Under the pieces are notes generated by a model that worked only from the letters and a program-made list of their open reading frames with translations, made no database searches and had not been told where the DNA came from. From positions 19,768-83,767 of the forward strand of contig CAWUSK010000015.1 of assembly GCA_963925035.1 (NCBI GenBank): DNA of 64,000 nucleotides, written 5' to 3'. This DNA comes from UBA4466 sp963925035. GTDB lineage: Bacteria > Bacteroidota > Bacteroidia > Flavobacteriales_D > Crocinitomicaceae. The translations under genes were made by a program, and so were the position numbers. This document shows, in pieces, positions 41,481-50,997 of this stretch (position 1 is the first letter of the stretch; each line of letters opens with the position of its first letter).

Positions 41481-42472
41481 AAGCAACAAACCTCATCGAT
41501 ACATTTGGTCGTAAACACGATTACTTGCGCATTTCCCTGACTGAGAAATGCAATTTGCGCTGCACGTATTGCATGCCTGCAGAAGGTATTCAATTGCGCG
41601 ACAAATCCATTTTCATGCAAAGCGATGAAGTTATTGCTATTGCGAAAGAGTTCGTTGCGTTGGGAATAAAAAAAATCCGTTTAACGGGAGGAGAACCATT
41701 GGTCAAAAAAGGAATTGATTTTATTCTATCTGAGTTAGGAAAGTTGCCTGTCGAATTATCACTAACTACAAATGCAATTCTCATTGATAAATACATTGAT
41801 GATATTCAAAACGCAGGAGTTACTTCCATTAATGTAAGCTTGGACTCACTGCAAGCAGACCGTTTCAATGCGATATCCAGAAGAAGTTCTTTTGATCGTA
41901 TAATTAATAATATTCAATTGTTGATTGATCGTGATTTTGAAGTGAAAGTAAACGTTGTTCTAATGCGTGGAGTAAACGACGATGAAATTATTGATTTTAT
42001 TGAATGGAGCAGAAATGAGAAAGTTGAAATTCGTTTTATTGAGTTTATGCCTTTTGATGGTAACAACTGGAACAAAGAACAAACAGTTTCTTACCAAGAG
42101 ATTTTAGATCGAGCTAAACTCCATTTTGGAGAAAGTGAAATTCATAAAATTGAAGATGGCCCAAATGACACAACGCGACATTACAAAATAACTGGAGCTA
42201 AAGGAACTTTTGGAATTATTAGCACTGTGACAAATCCATTTTGTTATTCATGCAACAGAATTCGATTGACAGCAGACGGAAAAATTAAAAACTGCTTGTT
42301 TTCAAACGATGAAGTTGATTTACTTTCCGCACATCGAAATAAGGAATCTTTATCCGATTTAATTCAATCTTCCATTCTAGCAAAGAAAAAAGGCTTGGGA
42401 GGAATGAAAGATTTCAGTCAACAAGAATTGGATAGTTACGAGAATAGATCGATGATTGCGATTGGAGGATGA
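41477..42472 (+). CDS. moaA: GTP 3',8-cyclase
   Basis: Radical-SAM enzyme that starts Moco synthesis from GTP. 331 residues: SAM cluster motif CNLRCTYC in ISLTEKCNLRCTYCMP, RLTGGEP for SAM binding, the second 4Fe-4S site NPFCYSCNRIRLTADGKIKN with a further Cys in CLF, and the C-terminal Gly-Gly (IAIGG) needed for catalysis. The start is TTG at 41477-41479, overlapping the moaCB stop; the preserved N-terminus LIDTFGRKHDYLRISL requires it. Last gene of the operon. Confidence 0.95.
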   Translation: MKATNLIDTFGRKHDYLRISLTEKCNLRCTYCMPAEGIQLRDKSIFMQSDEVIAIAKEFVALGIKKIRLTGGEPLVKKGIDFILSELGKLPVELSLTTNAILIDKYIDDIQNAGVTSINVSLDSLQADRFNAISRRSSFDRIINNIQLLIDRDFEVKVNVVLMRGVNDDEIIDFIEWSRNEKVEIRFIEFMPFDGNNWNKEQTVSYQEILDRAKLHFGESEIHKIEDGPNDTTRHYKITGAKGTFGIISTVTNPFCYSCNRIRLTADGKIKNCLFSNDEVDLLSAHRNKESLSDLIQSSILAKKKGLGGMKDFSQQELDSYENRSMIAIGG

Positions 42473-42485
42473 ATTAATTGAAAAT

Positions 42486-42511
42486 GGATAATTGATAATT
42501 GACAATTATCC
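42486..42511. terminator. Hairpin between moaA and the convergent ABM gene
   Basis: GGATAATTG (42486-42494) and CAATTATCC (42503-42511) form a perfect 9-bp stem with an 8-nt loop, overlapping the ABM stop codon. No T-run, so a role as bidirectional terminator is only possible. Confidence 0.35.
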
Positions 42512-42820
42512 AAACACCTTCGTTTTCAATAAATCGCTCACCACTTCCATTTCATGTGATGTTTCAATTTTCACACAGGATTCTTTCATTTCACTTCTGA
42601 AAAAAACAGCGGATTCGGGCAAGTTCGATCCAGCATTATCAAACTTTTCTTTCGACGGCCATTGGGCGTACGCGATATAATTTAACGTATCAACTTTGTG
42701 TAAACGAGAACCTAGACTTCCTTCAAATTCGTAGATTAATTTAGTTAAACCTTCCCAACCATTGATGAATTGATCAACCTTGCCTTCCTTTACTTCAAAA
42801 GAATAAATAACAGTGAACAT
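42506..42820 (-). CDS. ABM (antibiotic biosynthesis monooxygenase) domain protein
   Basis: A single 104-residue ABM/dimeric alpha-beta barrel domain: VIYSFEVKEGKVDQFINGWE, LIYEFEGSLGSRLHKVDTLN, YIAYAQWPSKEKFD. The fold covers haem-degrading, monooxygenase and purely structural proteins; nothing shows which applies. It is transcribed towards moaA and follows the serine hydrolase gene by 24 bp on the same strand. Confidence 0.78.
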   Translation of the reverse strand: MFTVIYSFEVKEGKVDQFINGWEGLTKLIYEFEGSLGSRLHKVDTLNYIAYAQWPSKEKFDNAGSNLPESAVFFRSEMKESCVKIETSHEMEVVSDLLKTKVFG

Positions 42821-42844
42821 TTTTGTTTTCTTTAATTCGACAAC

Positions 42845-44632
42845 TTATTCCTTTACAGCAGTAAATGTGCCGTTTGGCTGAATCAAGTTCATTTTGATTT
42901 TTCCATCGTCACCCTTAATGAATTCAACTTTGTATCCATTCAAATCCTTTAGTACAAAAACAGTATCCGAAGTTGGTAATAACGTATATTCGGGTTGACC
43001 AGGAACAGTTAGAAAAAGGTTCGAACTTTCATCAGAACGAATCGCTAATTTCATACCTGACAATTCGTATTTACCCGTATATTCTTTTAATAAATCTTTG
43101 TTGATATTGGTTATTTTCGGTGTTCTTTTGAATTTAATTGACTCCTCAAGCGTAGGTTCAATTTTCATGTTTGCCGAAGCAATTTCGCCTAAATCGTCAC
43201 TGGCGAAATTGATTTTAATACTTATATCACCTTTTACATCGACCTTTTCATTTTTATAAACGAAAGGCTCAAACACATCATGATTAAACGGTTTTAAATA
43301 CATTCTCATTATCGGGAATTGTGCAAACAAGGAATCATTTTTTAACTCAACAGTAAACGTCCCATACCCTTTATGCGAATATGTTCCTTCGTATTCGATT
43401 AAACTGCGCGAAGTCGTTACTACCTTATTCGAATCAGTCTTCTCAACCTCCTCAGAAGACTTCATAGATTCCATCTTTTTCGCGTAGTATGCACCCCAGT
43501 CAGTTTTATCCACGTTTAATAAATAATCGGAGATTGTATTTCTCGCTAGTGATGGTAAAGACGATCCATCTTGATTTGTCAACACAACAATTCCAATACT
43601 GTCTGTTGGAAAAAAGCAAACGTTTGCAGAAAAACCATCGATGTTACCTCCATGTTCTACTCGGTAGTGTCCTTTGTACGATGAAATCATCCACGCATAA
43701 CCATAACTTGTTAAATGTTGGCTCGGCATTTCTGGGTTTGAAAGTCCATCCATTATCATTTGCGGTTGAATAGCCTGTTGAATATATTTTTCAGGAACAA
43801 CCTGCTTTCCTTTGTATTTCCCGTTGTTTATCCATGTAATTAACCAATTCGACATTTCCTTGACACTACTATTTATACTTCCTGCCGGGCTCATTCCAGC
43901 AATGTCATAATAATCCGTTTTTACGATATCCTTATTATCAACAAGTTTATAACCAAAAGAACTATTCTCTTCCGCCAACCATTCTTTTAAACTTACATTC
44001 GAACGACTCATATTTAATGGAGTAAAAAAGCGTTCCTTAACATTTTCCTCCCATGTTTTTCCAGTAAGTTTTTCTGTGATTAATCCTTGTGTTAAGTACA
44101 TGAAGTTGTTGTAATACCAATGTTCACGAATTCCTGCAAATGGCTCATGGTATTTAACTCGCATTAGCAAACTGTCCTTGCTTTTAGTAGGAAAAAGATA
44201 CCATGAAAAATCATGACGAGGCAATCCTGTTCTGTGAATGACGAGGTCTGTGATGGTCAACTTACTATTTAATTCATCGTTAAAAAACTCTAACTCCGGA
44301 AGGTACTTTTTAGGACTGTCATCGAAAGACAATCCCTTTTCTTCCTCCATCAATCCCAATAACGCGGTTGTAAATGCTTTTGTACTTGAACCAATGGCAA
44401 ACAAGGTGTTTTCATCCACCTTTTTCTTTCCTTCTAAATCACGATATCCAAACCCTTTCGAGTAAATAACTTTATCCCTTTTCACAATTGCAACTGCATA
44501 TCCTGCAGTTTTGGTGTCGTTCAAAAGAGAAGCTAATTCTTTATCTAGTTTAGCAATTGTTTTACCGTCTTGTCCTAACGACAAAAACGAGGAAATACAA
44601 AAAATGGCGATAAGTAAGTAATAGATTTTCAT
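42845..44632 (-). CDS. Exported beta-lactamase-family serine hydrolase
   Basis: 595 residues: signal peptide (about 1-20), a class C-like serine hydrolase domain with nucleophile Ser82 in GSSTK (82-85), a Tyr-x-Asn motif in WYYNNFMYL and EHGGNIDGFSAN near the KTG-equivalent position, then C-terminal beta domains of the DUF3471 kind (EGTYSHKGYGTFTVEL, KEYTGKYELSGMKLAI). Family members include esterases, D-aminopeptidases and penicillin-binding-like proteins; true beta-lactamase activity is not implied. Minus-strand -7 box TATTTTTG at 44658-44665. Confidence 0.85.
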   Translation of the reverse strand: MKIYYLLIAIFCISSFLSLGQDGKTIAKLDKELASLLNDTKTAGYAVAIVKRDKVIYSKGFGYRDLEGKKKVDENTLFAIGSSTKAFTTALLGLMEEEKGLSFDDSPKKYLPELEFFNDELNSKLTITDLVIHRTGLPRHDFSWYLFPTKSKDSLLMRVKYHEPFAGIREHWYYNNFMYLTQGLITEKLTGKTWEENVKERFFTPLNMSRSNVSLKEWLAEENSSFGYKLVDNKDIVKTDYYDIAGMSPAGSINSSVKEMSNWLITWINNGKYKGKQVVPEKYIQQAIQPQMIMDGLSNPEMPSQHLTSYGYAWMISSYKGHYRVEHGGNIDGFSANVCFFPTDSIGIVVLTNQDGSSLPSLARNTISDYLLNVDKTDWGAYYAKKMESMKSSEEVEKTDSNKVVTTSRSLIEYEGTYSHKGYGTFTVELKNDSLFAQFPIMRMYLKPFNHDVFEPFVYKNEKVDVKGDISIKINFASDDLGEIASANMKIEPTLEESIKFKRTPKITNINKDLLKEYTGKYELSGMKLAIRSDESSNLFLTVPGQPEYTLLPTSDTVFVLKDLNGYKVEFIKGDDGKIKMNLIQPNGTFTAVKE

Positions 44633-44657
44633 GATATTAAATTATAAAGTACATTCT

Positions 44658-44665
44658 CAAAAATA
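44658..44665 (-). promoter_or_regulatory. Promoter -7 box of the serine hydrolase gene
   Basis: TATTTTTG on the minus strand with a TTTG 17 bp upstream, 25 bp before the ATG. Confidence 0.5.
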
Positions 44666-44721
44666 CAAAATTGATGTCGATTCAAAGTGAAAAAATCAGT
44701 TTTAACATGCATAACCAATAA

Positions 44722-46269
44722 TCACCCTGCCCAATTTTGCCTGTCCAAACTTCTATATTGAATTGATTCTGCTATATGTCTAGCCTCAATATTAATTGAC
44801 TTGTCTAGATCAGCTATTGTTCGTGACACCTTTAAAATTCTATCATAAGCTCGTGCAGACAACCCTAGGTTATTCATCGCTTTTTTCAATATCTCAGCGC
44901 TGGAAGTATCAAGTTGACAATGCGTTTTAATGTCTCGACTACTCATTTCAGCGTTGGAATGAATCGATGGCAATCCGTCTTCATTTATTTTAAACCGATT
45001 CGTTTGTAGTTGTCGCGCGGCAATAACTCGATTTCGAATTTCTTCACTACCCTCTTTTGGAATGTCGTTGGCTAACTCGTCGTAATTAACGGGAGTAACT
45101 TCTACGTGTAAATCAATTCGATCAAGTAATGGTCCAGACACCTTATTCAAATACCGTTGCACATTGCTAGCGCCGCACGAACATTCTTTATCTGGGTGAT
45201 TGTAATAACCGCATGGACAAGGGTTCATTGCTGCTATTAACATAAAGCCTGCTGGAAAGTCCACTGTAAATTTTGCGCGTGAGATTGTCACCACTCGATC
45301 TTCCATCGGTTGACGCATTACTTCTAAAACTGTTCGTTTGTATTCCGGAAGCTCGTCTAAAAACAAAACTCCGTTATGCGCTAGAGAAATTTCTCCCGGC
45401 TGTGGATAACCACCTCCGCCAACAAGTGCTACATCCGAAATTGTGTGATGTGGTTTACGAAATGGTCGTTGCGTAATCAATCCTTCTCCTTTCACCTTAC
45501 CAGCGACTGAATGAATTTTAGTGGACTCAAGTGCTTCGTCCATTGACATTGGAGGTAAAATAGTCGGTAAACGTTTTGCTAGCATCGATTTTCCAGCTCC
45601 AGGAGGTCCAATTAATATAACGTTGTGCCCACCAGCCGCGGCAATTTCAAAAGCACGTTTTATATTTAACTGGCCTTTGACATCTTTAAAATCTACGCCT
45701 AAGTTTGAATGTGCTTGATTAAAAATCTTATCAATTTCAATTGTAAACGGCTCAATTTTCCGTTCTCCTTTGAAAAATTCGACAACCTCCGAAATATGTT
45801 CAACACAAATGATTTCCAATCCGTCCACCATTGCGGCTTCGCGTCCATTTTCAGATGGAATAATAATCCCTTTAAATCCTTCATTCTTTGCATTAATCGC
45901 TATGGGTAACACACCTTTAAGTGGATTTAATTGACCGTCGAGTGAAAGCTCACCCAAAATAACATAGTCCTCCAATTTTTCAAAAGGGATTTGTTCACTT
46001 GCGGCTAATATTCCTATTCCGATAGGTAAATCGAAAATAGACCCTTCCTTTCGGATATCTGCAGGAGCCATGTTTATTGTGATTTCTTTTCCCGGATATT
46101 TATATCCATTATTGGTGAAAGCAGCCTTAATTCGCTGTTGACTTTCTTTAACTGCAGAATCGGGTAATCCAACAAGAAAAAAATTAATTCCTTGCGCAAG
46201 ATTGACTTCAATTGTGATTGTGGTTGCATCAATTCCAAATACGGCTGCACCATACGTTTTTACTAGCAT
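44722..46269 (-). CDS. comM: YifB/ComM-family Mg-chelatase-like AAA+ ATPase
   Basis: 515 residues: N-terminal ChlI-like/Lon-protease-like domain (1 to about 170, FLVGLPDSAVKESQQRIKAA, then GELSLDGQLNPLKGVLPIA), Walker A LIGPPGAGKSMLAKRLPTIL, the signature RPFRKPHHTISDVALVGGG, Walker B-type LAHNGVLFLDELPEYKRTVL, cysteines in PCPCGYY...CSC and a C-terminal domain with LSARAYDRILKVSRTIADL. ComM is a hexameric branch-migration helicase that aids natural transformation. A comEC gene occurs 13 kb away, so competence is plausible. Confidence 0.93.
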   Translation of the reverse strand: MLVKTYGAAVFGIDATTITIEVNLAQGINFFLVGLPDSAVKESQQRIKAAFTNNGYKYPGKEITINMAPADIRKEGSIFDLPIGIGILAASEQIPFEKLEDYVILGELSLDGQLNPLKGVLPIAINAKNEGFKGIIIPSENGREAAMVDGLEIICVEHISEVVEFFKGERKIEPFTIEIDKIFNQAHSNLGVDFKDVKGQLNIKRAFEIAAAGGHNVILIGPPGAGKSMLAKRLPTILPPMSMDEALESTKIHSVAGKVKGEGLITQRPFRKPHHTISDVALVGGGGYPQPGEISLAHNGVLFLDELPEYKRTVLEVMRQPMEDRVVTISRAKFTVDFPAGFMLIAAMNPCPCGYYNHPDKECSCGASNVQRYLNKVSGPLLDRIDLHVEVTPVNYDELANDIPKEGSEEIRNRVIAARQLQTNRFKINEDGLPSIHSNAEMSSRDIKTHCQLDTSSAEILKKAMNNLGLSARAYDRILKVSRTIADLDKSINIEARHIAESIQYRSLDRQNWAG

Positions 46270-46746
46270 TTTAAGTGGTTAATTAGGTTGATTCAATCGT
46301 TTATTATTAAACTTCCCTATTTAAGTTAGTGAAAATTATGACTTTGGTGCAAGTCGAAATGAATATAATTGATCACATCGTACTATAAAGTCAAAATGAG
46401 CAATACCTCTCAAGAAATAAACTACAAAAATATTTTCATTGGAATAGAGTTCAACAAACTATTTGATAGTTCAATGATATAAAAAGCGCAAATATTTTCA
46501 AAATCAAATAATTAACTTGTTCATAAGTCTCCGTAGGATATAAAATATAAGCGGATAAATTATCGTATGTTGTAAACGTTTTATGTTGCTCAAAAATAGA
46601 TATTTGAATTTTAAATATGCATTTTCAGTACTTAAGATCGGAAAAAAACACACTATTGAAATGATAACATTAGCTTAACATATGAATAATTAAGAATCCT
46701 ATAACTTATTCTACTTTCGCTGAAATATTCTAACAATTAGATTCTA
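46270..46746. other. Intergenic region between comM and the Na/Pi cotransporter gene
   Basis: 477 bp of very AT-rich DNA between divergent genes. I see no open frame, IS end or tRNA. A weak -7-like TACTTTCG lies about 30 bp before the transporter ATG. No phosphate-regulon box can be claimed. Confidence 0.4.
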
Positions 46747-48888
46747 ATGATGAAAAAAACAACTGTTTTACTTATCTCTCAATTGATTATTAGCACGTTT
46801 TCATTTGCTGAAAGCGATACAGTAAACATCCAAAAAGGCAACTTCGAGTACACTTCTGAAATGATTCATAATATAGTTGCGAATGAAGGAGAGGAAAGCG
46901 CAGAAATTGCTTGGAGTTTAGATCATGACTTGTATACTCACCTGAAAGAGCGAAACGCGAAGCTAATTATTACTTATAACACTAAACTCGGTAAAGAACG
47001 ACATAAAGAAAAATTAACAGGAAGTGACTGGATGTACACTGAACCTTTTGATTTGGATGAGATCAAATACAAAATTGAAGATCTAATTGGAAATGAAAAC
47101 TACTTGTTTAAGGTTGGTTTCACAACTGAAGGGAGTTTAAAACAAAACAGAAAGAACAAAGAGAAAATGATTTGGTCTGAGGAGGCTAAATGTAAACCAG
47201 AAAGAGGTTGGGGAATTGCTAAATTGTTAATCCTTATTGGTTCACTTGGATTTTTCATCTACGGAATGAAGATAATGAGTGAAGGCCTTCAACAAGCAGC
47301 GGGAAGTAAATTACGTTCAATGCTTGGATCTATCACATCAAATCGATTCAAAGGTGTACTTACAGGATTTGGAATTACCTCTATTGTACAATCTTCATCA
47401 GTAACTACTGTAATGACAGTAAGTTTTGTAAATGCTGGTTTAATGACATTACGTCAATCTGCTGGTGTTATGATGGGAGCAAATATTGGTACAACTATTA
47501 CAGCTTGGCTTGTCTTACTTCTTGGATTTAAAGTAAGTATTTCCAGTTATGCCTTTATGATTATCGCTATAGCAACACCTCTTTTATTTATTCAAAAAGG
47601 TAAGTCAAAAGCATGGGCAAGTGCAATTTTCGGATTCTGTATTTTATTCATTGGTTTGGATGAATTGAAAGATGCGGTTCCAGTCTTAGACGCAAGCTCA
47701 GCAATCGTTCAATTTTTCATTGATTTTAAAGGTGCTTGGTACGGTCCTGTAATGTTCGTAATGTTAGGAGCACTTGTTACCGTAATTATCCAATCGTCTT
47801 CTGCGGCAATGGCGTTAACTCTTGCCATGGTAGCAGCTGGAACAATTCCTTTTGAAGTTGCCTGTGCAATGGTTTTGGGAGAAAATATTGGAACGACAGT
47901 TACAGCGGAAATTGCATCACTAATAGCAAATGTACACGCCAAGCGCTCTGCTCGTATTCACTCGATGTTTAACATTATTGGAGTAACATGGATGCTTCTG
48001 ATTTTTCCGTTTTTCTTGAAAATGATTGGATACATTGTTGGTGGAGATAATTTCGACCCAACTGATATAGTAATGGCGGGATCTGGTATTGCCTTATTCC
48101 ATACATTATTTAATGCAGCCAACGTTGTTGTATTAATTGGGTTTGTCCCGCAATTGGTTCGATTGGCAGAACATACGGTGAAATCGAAAGGAGAATCTGA
48201 TGAAGAGTTTAAATTAGACTACATTGATGGACCACTTGGTTCTACTGCTGAATTATGCATCCTAGAGGCAACAAAAGAAGTTGCAAAATTTGGTAAGATA
48301 ACGGCTAAAATGAATGTTTTTGTTCGAAATTACATCAACACTTCAGATAAGAAGATTCGATCTAAAATGCTGAATAAAATTGCCAAATACGAAGAAATCA
48401 CAGATCGTGTGGAAGTTGAAGTTGGTGATTATTTAGGGAAAACCTCTCGTCTTGAAATGAGTGATGAAGCTTCTAGACAAATGAGAGGAATGTTAAATAT
48501 CTCGACAGACCTTGAGCGAATTGGTGATATTTTCTACCAAATGAGTAAAGCCTTAGAAAAGAAAGACCACGACAAACAATATTTTACTCCGGAGCAACGC
48601 AAAGGAATCAACAAGATGATAGATGCGATTGAAAAAGCATTTGATGTAATGAACGACAATTTACGTGCTGAATATGGTAAAATCTCTATGGATAAAGCAA
48701 AAGCTTGTGAAAAAGTAATTAACAAATTACGTGACGAATTGAGAGAACAACACTTGACGCATTTCGAATCAGGAGATATCAATATGAATAGCGCACTTAT
48801 CTACAGTAATATATTCTCATCTTTTGAAAAGGTTGGTGATCACATCATCAATGTTTCAGAAGCAGTAGCTGGAGAAAATATTCATTAA
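46747..48888 (+). CDS. Na/Pi cotransporter family protein with exported N-terminal domain and PhoU-like tail
   Basis: 713 residues. The inner-membrane core (about 155-480) has the two NptA repeats with QSSS motifs (GITSIVQSSSVTTVMTV and VTVIIQSSSAAMALTL) and GANIGTT/GENIGTT, which bind sodium and phosphate. The last about 200 residues are PhoU-like helices (SRQMRGMLNISTDLERIGDI). Before the core come a signal peptide and about 115 extra residues with a fibronectin-III-like pattern (EIAWSLDHDLYTHLKERN, AKLIITYNT, LIGNENYLFKVGFT). That domain would face the periplasm. Two ATGs are adjacent at 46747 and 46750. Confidence 0.88.
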   Translation: MMKKTTVLLISQLIISTFSFAESDTVNIQKGNFEYTSEMIHNIVANEGEESAEIAWSLDHDLYTHLKERNAKLIITYNTKLGKERHKEKLTGSDWMYTEPFDLDEIKYKIEDLIGNENYLFKVGFTTEGSLKQNRKNKEKMIWSEEAKCKPERGWGIAKLLILIGSLGFFIYGMKIMSEGLQQAAGSKLRSMLGSITSNRFKGVLTGFGITSIVQSSSVTTVMTVSFVNAGLMTLRQSAGVMMGANIGTTITAWLVLLLGFKVSISSYAFMIIAIATPLLFIQKGKSKAWASAIFGFCILFIGLDELKDAVPVLDASSAIVQFFIDFKGAWYGPVMFVMLGALVTVIIQSSSAAMALTLAMVAAGTIPFEVACAMVLGENIGTTVTAEIASLIANVHAKRSARIHSMFNIIGVTWMLLIFPFFLKMIGYIVGGDNFDPTDIVMAGSGIALFHTLFNAANVVVLIGFVPQLVRLAEHTVKSKGESDEEFKLDYIDGPLGSTAELCILEATKEVAKFGKITAKMNVFVRNYINTSDKKIRSKMLNKIAKYEEITDRVEVEVGDYLGKTSRLEMSDEASRQMRGMLNISTDLERIGDIFYQMSKALEKKDHDKQYFTPEQRKGINKMIDAIEKAFDVMNDNLRAEYGKISMDKAKACEKVINKLRDELREQHLTHFESGDINMNSALIYSNIFSSFEKVGDHIINVSEAVAGENIH

Positions 48889-48905
48889 GAAGAATTCATT
48901 GAAAC

Positions 48906-48943
48906 AAAAAAAGCCATCCTGTAATAAACGGGATGGCTTTTTT
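48906..48943. terminator. Bidirectional terminator between the Na/Pi transporter gene and purC
   Basis: AAAAAAGCCATCC pairs with GGATGGCTTTTTT across a loop of about 11 nt; T-runs on both strands. Confidence 0.9.
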
Positions 48944-48961
48944 ATTGATATACAATTTGAT

Positions 48962-49909
48962 TTACAACGAACTCAAATAACGATCAACGTTTGTTTGAAT
49001 GCGCTCTTGAATATTTGTCGTGTCAGATTTTACAAAAGTTTTTCCTGTGATTTTCTCATATAACTCAATGTAACGTTCAGTTACAACCTCAACAAAATCA
49101 TCTGGCATCACCGGCATTGTTTGTCCTTCTAATCCTTGAAAGTTGCTCTCAATTAACCATTGACGCACAAATTCTTTTGACAATTGCTTTTGCTCTACTT
49201 TATTTTCTTGACGTTCCTCGTATCCTTCTAAATAAAAATACCGAGAAGAATCTGGTGTATGAATTTCATCTATTAAGATGACTTCACCATTGCGAATTCC
49301 AAACTCGTATTTTGTATCTACCAGTATCAATCCTTGTTTCGCCGCTATTTCTGTTCCTCTTTGAAACAATGCGCGCGTATACTCTTCCAATTTTAAGTAG
49401 ACTTGTTCATCTACAATGCCTTTTGAAATAATGTCTTCTCTAGAAATGTCTTCATCGTGACCTTCGTCCGCTTTTGTCGCTGGTGTAATGATAGGTTCAG
49501 GAAATCTGTCATTTTCTATCATTCCTTCTGGCATTTTAACACCACAAATCATTCTTCTTCCCGCCTTGTATTCGCGAGCAGCATGTCCTGATAAATAACC
49601 ACGAATGACCATTTCCACACGAATTGGATCGCACGCATAACCAACCGCAACAGATGGGTCTGGCGTATCAATCAACCAATTTGGAACAATATCTTCAGTT
49701 GCTTTCAAGAACATTGTTGCCACCTGATTTAATACTTGACCTTTGAATGGAATTCCTTTTGGTAAAATGTGATCGAATGCTGAAATACGATCTGACGCGA
49801 CCATCACCAATAAACCATTCTCCATAGTGTATACATCACGGACCTTTCCATTATACACTTTCGTTTGTCCCTTAAAGTGGAATTTACTTTCGATAATTGC
49901 GTTACTCAT
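48962..49909 (-). CDS. purC: Phosphoribosylaminoimidazole-succinocarboxamide synthase
   Basis: Joins aspartate to CAIR in purine synthesis. 315 residues of the long PurC form (eukaryote/Bacteroidota type): GKVRDVYTMENGLLVMVASD, RISAFDHILPKGIPFKGQVL, EMVIRGYLSGHAAREYKAGR, DTKYEFGIRNGEVILIDEIH and DSSRYFYLEGYEER. ATG at 49907-49909, 2 bp after the phoH stop, so co-transcribed. Other pur genes are not in the window. Confidence 0.96.
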   Translation of the reverse strand: MSNAIIESKFHFKGQTKVYNGKVRDVYTMENGLLVMVASDRISAFDHILPKGIPFKGQVLNQVATMFLKATEDIVPNWLIDTPDPSVAVGYACDPIRVEMVIRGYLSGHAAREYKAGRRMICGVKMPEGMIENDRFPEPIITPATKADEGHDEDISREDIISKGIVDEQVYLKLEEYTRALFQRGTEIAAKQGLILVDTKYEFGIRNGEVILIDEIHTPDSSRYFYLEGYEERQENKVEQKQLSKEFVRQWLIESNFQGLEGQTMPVMPDDFVEVVTERYIELYEKITGKTFVKSDTTNIQERIQTNVDRYLSSL

Positions 49910-49911
49910 GT

Positions 49912-50895
49912 TTATTTATTTTCCTCTGATTTTATATTCTCATTTTTTTCGTCATCCTCCATTTTTTCAAATGCAGTAATGATTTTCTTCACTAAGCTGT
50001 GACGAATAACATCTGCTAGTCCCATTCGAATGATTCCAACACCTTCAACTTCTTCTAGCGCGTCTAATGCGTATGCAAGTCCAGAACGCTGTCTTCTTGG
50101 CAAATCAACTTGCGACATATCTCCAGTAATTACAAACTTAGCCGTAGTTCCCATGCGCGTTAGAAACATTTTCATTTGCATCGTTGTCGTGTTTTGTGCT
50201 TCATCCAAAATAACGAATGCCTTGTCCAGCGTTCTACCTCTCATAAATGCCAAAGGAGCAATTTCGATGACACCAAACTCAATCATGTCAGCCAATTTTT
50301 CGGCTGGAATCATATCACGTAAAGCATCGTACAATGGCATTAAATAAGGATCTAATTTTTCTTTTAAATCACCCGGTAAAAAACCTAAGTTCTCACCTGC
50401 CTCAACAGCTGGACGAGTTAATATTATTCTTTTTACCTCTTTAGATTTTAGCGCTCTAACTGCCAAAGCAACTGCAGTATATGTTTTTCCTGAGCCGGCA
50501 GGTCCAACTGCAAAAACCATGTCATTATTATTTACCGAATCGACTAATTTGCGTTGATTAATTGTTCGAGCAATAATTTTTACACCATGATTTCCATGAA
50601 CTAGCACTTCATTTCCGTCATCAGTAACTAACAACTTAGAACCGTCTTCCAACATTAAATTATCGATATTGTTCTCCGTCAGACTATTGAACTTGTGAAA
50701 ATGTCGTAGTAACAAATCAAACTTGAGTTCAAATTGGCTCATCACTTCTTCATCTCCCGCAATCGTAACAATGTTGCCACGCGCAACAATTTTCAACTTG
50801 GGGAAGTACGACTTAATATGCTTTAATTTCTCGTTGTTAACTCCGAACAACTCTGCAGGATTGACTCCTTTAATTTCGATATTGTTTTCCAGCAA
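49912..50895 (-). CDS. phoH: PhoH-family ATPase
   Basis: 327 residues: N-terminal KH-like part (LKIVARGNIVTIAGDEEV), then the PhoH ATPase with Walker A VGPAGSGKTYTAVALA, RPAVEAGENLGFLPGDLKEK and Walker B-type AFVILDEAQNTTTMQMKMFL. Thought to act on RNA or in ribosome-associated quality control; no phosphate link is shown. The start is TTG (plus 50893-50895), as no ATG precedes the conserved region. First gene of phoH-purC. Confidence 0.93.
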   Translation of the reverse strand: MLENNIEIKGVNPAELFGVNNEKLKHIKSYFPKLKIVARGNIVTIAGDEEVMSQFELKFDLLLRHFHKFNSLTENNIDNLMLEDGSKLLVTDDGNEVLVHGNHGVKIIARTINQRKLVDSVNNNDMVFAVGPAGSGKTYTAVALAVRALKSKEVKRIILTRPAVEAGENLGFLPGDLKEKLDPYLMPLYDALRDMIPAEKLADMIEFGVIEIAPLAFMRGRTLDKAFVILDEAQNTTTMQMKMFLTRMGTTAKFVITGDMSQVDLPRRQRSGLAYALDALEEVEGVGIIRMGLADVIRHSLVKKIITAFEKMEDDEKNENIKSEENK

Positions 50896-50997
50896 TTGAA
50901 TATTTTATTTGTGTATCTTTAAAAATACCTAGATTAACCTTATTTTTGGTTCAAATTTAGGAAAATAATCCGCCGATACTCGGTCATTTTATTCACA

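Noticed and set aside
42845..44632. True beta-lactamase (antibiotic resistance)
   Set aside because: The SxxK family includes many esterases and peptidases, and the extra DUF3471-type domains favour a non-resistance role.
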